6,518 nt of DNA from Pseudobdellovibrionaceae bacterium (lineage in GTDB: Bacteria > Bdellovibrionota > Bdellovibrionia > Bdellovibrionales > JAMPXM01). Below are positions 1-6,198 of the stretch, piece after piece; positions within the stretch are counted from its first letter, which is position 1; the number at the start of each line of letters is the position of its first letter. Below the pieces are notes generated by a model. It searched no databases and was not told the origin of the DNA. It saw only the letters and a list, made by a program, of their open reading frames with translations. The DNA lies in NCBI GenBank assembly GCA_022843085.1, contig JALHOI010000187.1:1-6518 (forward strand), given 5' to 3'. The translations under genes were made by a program, and so were the position numbers.

Positions 1-1986
1 GGCTTGCACAAGACCTTCGCCACCAATCGATTGAACAAAGATCTTAGAGCCCGGCGGATAAACCTTCTCAAATTCTTCCAGCGATTCGATTTTTCTTTTC
101 ACCGACCCGGTTCCAGCAGGTGCGGCCTTCACGATTTCGGGAAGATTTTGTCGAACCTCTTTCAGCTTCTCGTGTTTTTTAAAAATACTTTCGACCTGAG
201 CAAAGTCGAGCATTTGATCAATTTTTCGCTCGGTTTTTTTGATTGTGCGATCTAACCATTGATCTTTCTCTTTTTTGAACAGGGCGACGAGCTCCATGTA
301 TTTGCGTTTGGTCTCTTGAGCCGCTCCGACGTCTTTAATCAGTGTGCGCCGAAGTTCGAGTAGCTCGTCTTTCATGGTTTCGAGATCATTTAAGTTCTGC
401 TGCCGAGCTTTCATTTCGGGACTCAAATAATTTAAGGCCCGATCAATGATTGAACCGGCAACTCCAACTCGACGTGCCGTTTGAAGTGCGAGGCTTTGTC
501 CGGGTATACCCATTAAAAATTGGTAAGTCGGCATCCCTGATTTTTGGTTGTACTCGAGGCTTCCGTTGATGACGCCACTGTCGTTTGTCCAGCCTGTTTT
601 GAGCGGACCCAGGTGAGACGTGATGACGCCAAAAACACCATTTTCAGCGTAGCTTTCAAGAAAACTGCGGGCGAGTGCAGAGCCCTCTTCGGGGTCTGTT
701 GATCCGCAGATTTCATCTATTAAGAGAAGTTGGTCGGGGCCTTTAAAACTTACCGCTTGGTTTAAGACGGTTACGTGAGCCGCGAACGTAGAAAGGTGGG
801 CATCGACACTTTGATCATCGCCAACTGCGATGTGAAGGCCGCGAAAAAATGGCAGGGTCGACGTGTCTTCGGCGCAGATGGGAAGTCCGCAGCGAGACAT
901 CTGCGCTGCGAGCCCGACGCTTTTTAACAGAACTGTCTTTCCACCAGCGTTAGGTCCAGACAAAAGCAACAATTTATTGCGACCGACGAGCTTCAGCGAA
1001 TTGGGAATGACTGGCTTTTCACCGTTGGTTTTCAAAATCAAAACGGGGTGCCGAACAGCGATTAGATTCAAGGTGTCCTGAGAGAACTTCACCGGGCGAG
1101 CGTCTAAAATTTCAGACAGCTTCGCTTTCGCAAAAACAATGTCGGCGTCGAGCAGGGCCTCATACGAAGATGAAAACCCAAGAACTTGAGACTTTAGGTA
1201 TCTCGAAAGAACGGTCAGCAAGCGTTCGATCTCGTCTTCGATTTCGACCTCGATTTGGCGCAAACGATTGTTCAGCGGAACCACGTCTTCGGGCTCCATG
1301 AAGACAGTCTGTTTCGACTGGCTTGAAGCATGGATGACTCCCGGAAACGCGTGCTGCATACCGGATTTCACCGGAATAACCCAGCGACCCTCACGCGTGG
1401 TGACGAATCGCTCTTGCACGACAGGCTCCATCTCATGAGCCTTTACGAGTCGATCGAGCGTGTTGTGAAGCATCTTCGTTTGATTTGTTCGTTCGCGGTG
1501 AAGGTTGTGAAGCGCTTCGCTTGCATCGGGCCTGATTTCTCCTGAGGGAGTCATCAATTGATCGATAGCCTCAAGCGGGGGCCCGGCCTTCATAAGTTTC
1601 GCTTTAAGCTGTTGAACCCACGGGTCGTGCCCCCCTTGGCCAAAAGGACGAATCACTTCAGTCAATGCGACCACTTCAATACAAAAGCGCCGCACGTCTC
1701 GCAATTCGACTGTCATCAGAACGGCATCGCGTTTCAGCCGAGAGTGCCAAGTTGAGAAGAGATCTAGACTTTCACAGAAGGGACGTTCACCTAAAGCGAG
1801 TACCGCTCGCGCGCTTTCGATATCGGCAAATGATTTTGTCGCCTCATCAGCCGAGGCAAGCGGTTCGAGATTTCTAAGCAATGCGCGGCCCGGTTCGCTG
1901 GTTGCAAGCAGCTCGAGGCGCTGCAAGACCTCTTGCCAGTCAATGGCGGTGCCAAATAGACGAGTGGGGAGTGTGTCGGTACTCAT
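1..1986 (-). CDS. mutS2: MutS2 family ATPase, C-terminus cut off by the window edge
   Basis: I translated this strand by hand: one open frame of 662 codons, from an ATG at 1986 to the left edge with no stop. Visible in order: MutS2 N-terminal and core region with REGRWVIPVKSG (198-209) and VFMEPEDVVPLNN (228-240); Walker A GPNAGGKT (344-351); ABC signature LSTFAAH (398-404); Walker B LLLIDE (420-425) with the D-loop STDPEEGSALA; H-loop TSH (456-458); a charged coiled-coil stretch (about 525-640); and the start of a KOW-like domain (PPGSKIFVQSIGGEG, 644-658). Known members are about 780 residues, so roughly 120 residues including the Smr domain should lie outside. Family members bind DNA junctions or split collided ribosomes (B. 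subtilis MutS2/RqcU); which role applies here cannot be read from the sequence. A GGAA five bases before the ATG is a plausible ribosome site. The gene follows lnt by 15 bases. Walker B/D-loop wording is divergent (DEICGSTDP rather than the usual DELGAGTDP). Confidence 0.95.
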   Translation of the reverse strand, partial: MSTDTLPTRLFGTAIDWQEVLQRLELLATSEPGRALLRNLEPLASADEATKSFADIESARAVLALGERPFCESLDLFSTWHSRLKRDAVLMTVELRDVRRFCIEVVALTEVIRPFGQGGHDPWVQQLKAKLMKAGPPLEAIDQLMTPSGEIRPDASEALHNLHRERTNQTKMLHNTLDRLVKAHEMEPVVQERFVTTREGRWVIPVKSGMQHAFPGVIHASSQSKQTVFMEPEDVVPLNNRLRQIEVEIEDEIERLLTVLSRYLKSQVLGFSSSYEALLDADIVFAKAKLSEILDARPVKFSQDTLNLIAVRHPVLILKTNGEKPVIPNSLKLVGRNKLLLLSGPNAGGKTVLLKSVGLAAQMSRCGLPICAEDTSTLPFFRGLHIAVGDDQSVDAHLSTFAAHVTVLNQAVSFKGPDQLLLIDEICGSTDPEEGSALARSFLESYAENGVFGVITSHLGPLKTGWTNDSGVINGSLEYNQKSGMPTYQFLMGIPGQSLALQTARRVGVAGSIIDRALNYLSPEMKARQQNLNDLETMKDELLELRRTLIKDVGAAQETKRKYMELVALFKKEKDQWLDRTIKKTERKIDQMLDFAQVESIFKKHEKLKEVRQNLPEIVKAAPAGTGSVKRKIESLEEFEKVYPPGSKIFVQSIGGEGLVQA

Positions 1987-2001
1987 TGCATTTCCATTAC
2001 T

Positions 2002-3618
2002 TCAGAGCTTCTTACGAAGCGACGTCAAAAGTGCGATCACCAAAATCAGAATTGCAAACCAAGGGGTGTAGCCTGCGATTTTCGAGTAAAACACGACGGG
2101 TGGATTCTTTTTAAACGGAACCGTGTAGGCGCCGACCCATTCTTTGCCGATCGGCGACTTCTCAAGAATTGTTCCATCGGCCAGTGCGACCGTTGTAATG
2201 CCCGTGTTCGTTGCCCGAAGTAAGGGTCGCCGGTTCTCGATCGCGCGGGCCAAAGTCATAATCATATGCTGGTGAGGTTCGAATGTTTTTCCAAACCACG
2301 AGTCATTTGTGACGTTTGAAAAAATCTCGGCCCCTTGGCGAGCCATCGACGCCGAAAAGGTGGGATACAGACTTTCGAGGCAGATCTGTGGACCAAGGTG
2401 AAAACCGTCGAGTTTCATAACGGATGGACCACCGCCTTGACCGAAACTTCCTAATCCCGGGAAAAGCCATTTCATATAGGGGATTATATCTGAAAACGGA
2501 AATTTTTCGCCGAAAGGAATCAAGATCGACTTTCGGTAAGGTTGACTGATGTGCGAGGCATCTGGAGTCATCGCAAAGAAGCCGTTGTAGGTTTCCTTTT
2601 TGGTGTGGTCGTGAGAGTAGGCGCCGGTCAAAATCATTTTCTTTTGGGCCACGACAAACTTATGCAGAGTTTGCCAATTACGTTCTTGCTGAAAAGCTAA
2701 GTCAAGAAAGTCGGGAAAGGCCGTTTCCGGCCAAAGTGCAAAGCTTGCGTCGGGATGATCTTTAAAGCCCTGTCCGGTGAGGCGAAGATACGTAGACACA
2801 ATCGGCGTTGAAAAATCTTTTTGCTGCTCAACGATGAGCTTTTCGTAATTACCGATATTTCCCTGCACGATCAGAAGCTTGAGTTCTTCAGTTCCCTCGC
2901 GCCAAGGTTGTTCGCGACCGATTCCTGTCAAATTGGTACCGACGAAGAGCGCCATGCTGGCAGCGATCCACCCGACGCTTGGTCGGGCACGAAGGAGAAA
3001 GGTTTTTCCTGATTTTGCCCACTTGATCCAGCCGATGGCGAACAAGGCGTTGCAGGTGAGGCTGACTAAATTTAAGCCCTCGAAGCCAATGACATCTGAA
3101 ATCTGTACGCCCGGAAATCCCGCCCAGAGCCAAGTGTAACCAAGGTGCCACGGAAAAATGGAGGGCCACAAGGCCTCAATCAGCGAAAAAAAACTGAATA
3201 CGACTGTGACAAACGCAGCCGGTGCAAGCGTGATTCCGCGTTGCTGAAGTTTTTTGAAAACGTAAAGTGCAAGCGCGCCTGATAATCCAGAGTATAAGTG
3301 CGCAAGACTGCAGAACGCCATCAGCGTTAGTCCTCCGGCCCAAATCGGAAAGTGGCCGAATTCAATCGCCGTGATCGCGATCCAGTGAAAACCTATCGCA
3401 TTGAGAATAAACTGGGCGAGCCAGCCGAGAAAGAAACCCTTCAAAAGAAGCGATCGAAGTTCGCGAGCTGAAAGCGCAGCCGATGAGGTGATGGCAAGCC
3501 GGTACCATGCGACCGCCAGAGGTGCGATTCCAAAAAGAATCGCCCACGGCGGAAATGGAATATAACTTGTGCCAATCAAAAGGCCTGTTAATATTGGGAA
3601 GGCAATGAGTGATTTCAC
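2002..3618 (-). CDS. lnt: Apolipoprotein N-acyltransferase
   Basis: A complete 538-residue protein, slightly longer than E. coli Lnt (512). Lnt is an inner-membrane enzyme that transfers an acyl chain from phospholipid to the N-terminal cysteine of periplasmic apolipoproteins, the last step of lipoprotein maturation before Lol export. The N-terminal half (about 1-232) is a run of hydrophobic membrane segments. The nitrilase-like domain (about 247-500) carries the expected catalytic residues: Glu298 in WPETA, Lys363 in YRKSILIPFGE (second conserved Glu371), and Cys413 in QICLES, followed by NVTNDSWFG (435-443) and RPLLRATNTG. A C-terminal membrane segment (about 516-534) ends in RKKL, which suits a cytoplasmic tail. 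The start is GTG at 3618; the next stop upstream in frame lies about 60 bases away and only ATT-type alternatives fall between, so GTG is preferred, although no Shine-Dalgarno sequence precedes it. Lnt is divergent from the gene at 3695 and is followed by mutS2 after 15 bases, probably as an operon. Confidence 0.96.
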   Translation of the reverse strand: MKSLIAFPILTGLLIGTSYIPFPPWAILFGIAPLAVAWYRLAITSSAALSARELRSLLLKGFFLGWLAQFILNAIGFHWIAITAIEFGHFPIWAGGLTLMAFCSLAHLYSGLSGALALYVFKKLQQRGITLAPAAFVTVVFSFFSLIEALWPSIFPWHLGYTWLWAGFPGVQISDVIGFEGLNLVSLTCNALFAIGWIKWAKSGKTFLLRARPSVGWIAASMALFVGTNLTGIGREQPWREGTEELKLLIVQGNIGNYEKLIVEQQKDFSTPIVSTYLRLTGQGFKDHPDASFALWPETAFPDFLDLAFQQERNWQTLHKFVVAQKKMILTGAYSHDHTKKETYNGFFAMTPDASHISQPYRKSILIPFGEKFPFSDIIPYMKWLFPGLGSFGQGGGPSVMKLDGFHLGPQICLESLYPTFSASMARQGAEIFSNVTNDSWFGKTFEPHQHMIMTLARAIENRRPLLRATNTGITTVALADGTILEKSPIGKEWVGAYTVPFKKNPPVVFYSKIAGYTPWFAILILVIALLTSLRKKL

Positions 3619-3625
3619 AATGCCA

Positions 3626-3665
3626 ACTGTAGCAGTCTTGCAACCCGCGGCAAGACGAATGTCAA
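3626..3665 (-). promoter_or_regulatory. Candidate lnt promoter elements
   Basis: Reading the minus strand, TTGCCG (3653-3648) and TACAGT (3631-3626) each match four of six sigma-70 consensus bases and are 16 bases apart. The TACAGT ends 7 bases before the GTG start, so transcription from it would begin at or next to the start codon. A perfect TTGACA (3665-3660) lies further upstream, but 17 bases after it there is only TGCAAG, a three-of-six match to a -10 box. All of this is consensus matching by eye in a 76-base spacer; either pair, or neither, may be the real promoter. Confidence 0.3.
3635..3656. repeat. 7-bp inverted repeat in the divergent lnt spacer
   Basis: GTCTTGC (3635-3641) and GCAAGAC (3650-3656) are perfect reverse complements separated by eight bases; the self-complementary CCGCGG (3645-3650) fills part of the centre. 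The repeat sits between the divergent starts of lnt (3618) and the plus-strand gene (3695) and overlaps the candidate lnt promoter elements. It could be an operator for a dimeric regulator of one or both genes, or a hairpin in a longer lnt transcript. The symmetry is seen directly; the function is inferred. Confidence 0.4.
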
Positions 3666-3680
3666 AACGAGCATGTCTTC

Positions 3681-3685
3681 AAGGA
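3681..3685 (+). promoter_or_regulatory. Ribosome binding site of the zinc-ribbon protein gene
   Basis: AAGGA lies nine bases before the first ATG at 3695, with a second ATG directly after it (3698). This supports the start at 3695/3698. Other ATGs at 3673 and 3684 are in another frame and stop at the TAA at 3724-3726. Confidence 0.55.
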
Positions 3686-3694
3686 TGAAACTGC

Positions 3695-4618
3695 ATGATG
3701 CAAACCGAACCGCACCGACCTTCTAAGCCTCAAGCATCGCATCACGATACGGGCGTCATCACCGAAATGACTCGAACACGGTGTCCGGGGTGCAAAAAAC
3801 TATTCGCCGTCGAAACTGAGATCTTGAGTTCGATGACTCGCGCGGGTGTGACACGGGCTGAATTCACCTGCACCGGTGAACTTTGTCGCGAAGCTTTCGC
3901 AATCCAATTGCCGCTCCCGCGCGATTATTCGAGTTTGACGATTCTTCCGGCGCTTCGATTGTCAATTCGGCCCGAAACTGAAACGGCTCGCGATCTTGAA
4001 ATTCCAGACTTGACGACTCCGGCTGTGGTTCCGCGTTCGATCATCAGCGGGGTTGGGCATGCCGCACCCTTAAAAGCGAAGCCTTCGCTAGATCGCGAGT
4101 GCCCTCGATGCGGCGCCATGAATGTCTCGGGCTTAAATGACTGCGTTCGCTGCGGAATAATATTTGAACGTTACGTCGAGTCTAACGAGGCGCAACTCGA
4201 AGAAGAGCTGGCACTCGGTGGAACCCGCGAGCTTTCGACCCTGTGGGATAAGACTCTTGAAGACTATGAAGATCGAATTCGTCACGACCGCTTTCTAAAC
4301 GCTTCGCGCGACGCCAACGCACTTTCATACGCGTCCAAGAAATATTCGCAGATTCTTGTTGCTGCCCCTCATGACGACATTGCGAGGCTGATGCGAAATC
4401 GTATCGTTGCATTAGTCTCGCAGCGGGCCGAGAGTTCGAGATTGCCAATTCGATTGAATCTTCGAATTCCAAAGCTGAACTCGATGGCTTTGTTTGGCGG
4501 CTCTCTCTTGTTCGCATGGGGCCTCATGATGCCTCAGCTGAAAAACATAATGGAAATCGGTCTTTCCCTGGTGCTGCTTTCGATCGGCGTGCGCATCGCA
4601 TTGCGCGCACGCATCTGA
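3695..4618 (+). CDS. Uncharacterised membrane protein with two four-cysteine zinc-ribbon motifs
   Basis: I do not recognise this 307-residue protein as a named family. It has two likely zinc-binding sites: Cys30-x2-Cys33 with Cys59-x4-Cys64, and a compact Cys136-x2-Cys139-x10-Cys150-x2-Cys153 (CPRCG ... CVRCG), the rubredoxin-like knuckle pair typical of zinc ribbons. Between them is a proline-rich linker (about 72-130). Residues about 160-245 are charged and probably helical; the stretch YASKKYSQILVAAPHDDIAR (212-231) resembles a TPR-like helix pair. Two hydrophobic segments (about 262-281 and 285-303) form a hairpin flanked by basic residues on both outer sides (PIRLNLRIPK before, RIALRARI after), so both termini, with the zinc sites, are predicted cytoplasmic. 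There is no signal peptide. An AAGGA supports the start. The gene is divergent from lnt and convergent with the protease, so it is probably transcribed alone. A metal-dependent scaffold or regulatory protein at the inner membrane is only a guess. Confidence 0.85.
   Translation: MMQTEPHRPSKPQASHHDTGVITEMTRTRCPGCKKLFAVETEILSSMTRAGVTRAEFTCTGELCREAFAIQLPLPRDYSSLTILPALRLSIRPETETARDLEIPDLTTPAVVPRSIISGVGHAAPLKAKPSLDRECPRCGAMNVSGLNDCVRCGIIFERYVESNEAQLEEELALGGTRELSTLWDKTLEDYEDRIRHDRFLNASRDANALSYASKKYSQILVAAPHDDIARLMRNRIVALVSQRAESSRLPIRLNLRIPKLNSMALFGGSLLFAWGLMMPQLKNIMEIGLSLVLLSIGVRIALRARI
4587..4612. terminator. GC-rich hairpin at the convergent gene ends (possible terminator)
   Basis: GCGTGCGC (4587-4594) and GCGCACGC (4605-4612) form a perfect 8-bp stem around a ten-base loop; GAT (4582-4584) and ATC (4613-4615) could extend it past a two-base bulge. 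It occupies the last codons of the plus-strand gene and sits just past the stop of the protease gene, where transcripts from both strands should end. No run of T follows it on either strand, so it is not a classical intrinsic terminator. It may slow polymerase, protect 3' ends, or be a by-product of alternating GC codons. Confidence 0.35.
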
Positions 4619-4628
4619 TCATTGAGTC

Positions 4629-6110
4629 CTAAAAATCCTTTGAGGTATTGGGATCACCGCTGGGTCCAGGGGGCGCCGCTACTTTGGTTCTCGAAGGTTC
4701 TCTACCAGTTCCCATCACATTTAGTAGATTGCGACCGAAGCTTGACATCGCTTCGGCGGGGTCGACACCGCCGTCGGTACTGAGCGCTGAAGGAGTCAAT
4801 GTTTGATTTCGCACAGCCGGGTCACTTGAAAATGCGGACGTCGAAGTGTGATCCGTATTTGCAGTGGCTTGTCCGGTGATCGATACACCCATGTCGAGAC
4901 TCGTCAAGGCTCGGTAGGCGTTTAGAAGTTTCGCGTTGCCAGTTTTTGAAAGAAGCGTTGGATATTCATCACCGGTTCTTAAAAGATACTTTTTGACGTC
5001 TGCCGCGACGAACTCGGGTCGGTGAGCCATAATTAGAACCGCGACTCCGGTTGCAAATGCGGTCGCTTGGGACGTGCCTGTCATCCGGCCAAATGTATTG
5101 CCGGGAAGAGATGAATAAATTTGATCGCCGGGTGCGGCGATGTCGACAGTCCGCACACCGTAGTTACTCGACGGCAAAACCTTAGTTTCCTTCTCATTCA
5201 CAGCCGTGACTGAAACGACGTTTGAGAGCTCGTAATCAGCCGGGTAGTAGTGTTTGCCAGCTTCGTCGCTGTTCGACCGCTCGTTCCCGGCTGCGGCGAT
5301 AAACAAGATTCCTTTTTTTTCCGCTTCTTTGACCGCGGCGAATTCTTCGGCTGAGTATTCTGTGCCGCCACCTGAGTAGTTGATAACTTTAGCGCCCATT
5401 TTTATCGCGTAGCGAATCGATTGAATGGTATTTTTCAAATTATTCGCACCGGGCGACTTCGGATCATAGTACTTCAAGATCATCATTGAAACTTTGGGTG
5501 CTACACCCGAGATACCGAAACTGTTGCCGCCTTTTGCTCCAATAATTCCGGCGATGTGCGAGCCGTGTCCGTGGTTATCGGTGAGATCGCTTGTGTTCGC
5601 GACAAAGTTCCAGCCGTGAACGTCATCGATGAAACCGTTGCCGTCGTCGTCGACCCCATTTGTCGCTTTGTCTTTTCCATTTTTGTCTTTGCCGGTTTCA
5701 CCTTTGTTGACCCAAAGGTTTTCGGATAGATCTTTGTGTCGTATATCGATGCCGGTATCGATGACGGCGACGATGATATCCTTCGAGCCTTGAGTGATCT
5801 CCCAGGCTTTGTGAGTTTTTGTCGCGAGTAATCCCCACTTCTCTTTTATGAACGGGTCATTCAAAAGCACGTTCTGTTCTTTTGTTTTGCCGCCCTTGTC
5901 GACGCCTGTCGCATTCTTAAGAATTAAATCACGCGTGCTGGATGACGCCCCGATTCCTGCAGCGCCGGTCGTCGGTACCGATGCGGGTTCTTTGTGTGTC
6001 GATTGACCAAGGTAGCCCCAAATTGCAAAGCCGCCGATGAAGCAAGCCGAAACAATTGCGACGCGTGCGAAAGGATGGCGTGCCGTAAGCTTTTCGAATC
6101 GAGATTTCAT
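4629..6110 (-). CDS. Membrane-anchored subtilisin-family (S8) serine protease
   Basis: A complete 493-residue protein. A basic N-terminus and one hydrophobic segment (about 16-35) form a signal anchor or uncleaved signal that places the rest outside the inner membrane. The peptidase domain runs from NDPFIKEKWGL (84-94) to about 405. It has catalytic Asp118 (VAVIDTGID), His182 (HGSHIAG), the oxyanion Asn276 (AAAGNE) and Ser347 (GTSQATAFATG). The motif DDDGNGFIDDVHGWNF (154-169) is the metal-binding loop seen in thermitase/fervidolysin-like subtilases. Only about 45 residues separate anchor and domain, too few for a standard inhibitor I9 propeptide. The tail (about 406-493) is rich in Ser, Thr, Pro and Gly and looks disordered. 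The Ser motif lacks the usual proline (GTSMAxP). Substrates are unknown. The ATG at 6110 has no clear Shine-Dalgarno but overlaps the stop of a short upstream frame. It lies 88 bases after a lytic transglycosylase gene and converges with the zinc-ribbon gene. Confidence 0.95.
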   Translation of the reverse strand: MKSRFEKLTARHPFARVAIVSACFIGGFAIWGYLGQSTHKEPASVPTTGAAGIGASSSTRDLILKNATGVDKGGKTKEQNVLLNDPFIKEKWGLLATKTHKAWEITQGSKDIIVAVIDTGIDIRHKDLSENLWVNKGETGKDKNGKDKATNGVDDDGNGFIDDVHGWNFVANTSDLTDNHGHGSHIAGIIGAKGGNSFGISGVAPKVSMMILKYYDPKSPGANNLKNTIQSIRYAIKMGAKVINYSGGGTEYSAEEFAAVKEAEKKGILFIAAAGNERSNSDEAGKHYYPADYELSNVVSVTAVNEKETKVLPSSNYGVRTVDIAAPGDQIYSSLPGNTFGRMTGTSQATAFATGVAVLIMAHRPEFVAADVKKYLLRTGDEYPTLLSKTGNAKLLNAYRALTSLDMGVSITGQATANTDHTSTSAFSSDPAVRNQTLTPSALSTDGGVDPAEAMSSFGRNLLNVMGTGREPSRTKVAAPPGPSGDPNTSKDF

Positions 6111-6172
6111 ACAAGGCTTGTCGGTCGAATCGCGGTCTCTTTAGAGGTCCCGTCGAGTTTCACGACCGACAT
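6107..6172 (-). CDS. Possible leader peptide overlapping the protease start
   Basis: A 21-codon frame starts at ATG 6172-6170 (MSVVKLDGTS...) and ends at a TGA (6109-6107) that overlaps the protease ATG as ATGA. It spans almost the whole spacer and runs through both arms of the inverted repeat at 6120-6170. Such an overlap is a classic arrangement for translational coupling, and the protease start has no Shine-Dalgarno of its own. Against it: the leader ATG has only a weak GAG eight bases upstream, the peptide matches nothing I know, and a frame this short can arise by chance. Confidence 0.25.
   Translation of the reverse strand: MSVVKLDGTSKETAIRPTSLV
6120..6170. repeat. 8-bp inverted repeat before the protease gene
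   Basis: GTCGGTCG (6120-6127) and CGACCGAC (6163-6170) are perfect reverse complements 35 bases apart. In the protease mRNA the second arm would lie 10-17 bases before the start codon, where a ribosome binding site is expected, and the first arm begins at the G of the candidate leader start. A smaller symmetric element, CTCTTTAGAG (6136-6145), lies in the loop. The structure could hide the start region until a ribosome on the leader frame opens it, or be a DNA operator. The symmetry is directly visible; the role is inferred. Confidence 0.35.
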
Positions 6173-6198
6173 AGCTGAATCTCAATTCGAGACGGCGT

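Noticed and set aside
863..2114. Plus-strand open frames opposite mutS2 and lnt (for example 863-1081, 1330-1545, 1881-2114)
   Set aside because: They lie antisense to clearly conserved coding sequence, have no recognisable domains and read like translated shadows.
2888..3643. Minus-strand frames inside and across the lnt start (2888-3169 and 3362-3643)
   Set aside because: They overlap the conserved lnt frame out of register and show no protein family features.
3638..3667. Plus-strand TTGCAA as a promoter -35 for the zinc-ribbon gene
   Set aside because: At 17-18 bases downstream the best -10 match is two or three of six, too weak to call.
4182..4517. Minus-strand 111-codon frame opposite the zinc-ribbon gene
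   Set aside because: It is antisense to the conserved cysteine protein, lacks a convincing start signal and has the biased Arg/Ser composition of a shadow frame.
5656..5700. Short direct repeat of Lys/Asp codons (GKDKNGKDK) in the protease
   Set aside because: It sits just before the metal-binding DDDGNG loop, where related subtilases have similar Gly/Asp/Lys-rich segments; it is probably normal family sequence.
6042..6053. Lipobox-like V-S-A-C at protease residues 20-23, which could suggest a lipoprotein processed by the neighbouring Lnt
   Set aside because: Only four hydrophobic residues precede it after Arg16, and the hydrophobic stretch continues past the Cys, so this looks like a signal anchor and not a lipoprotein signal.
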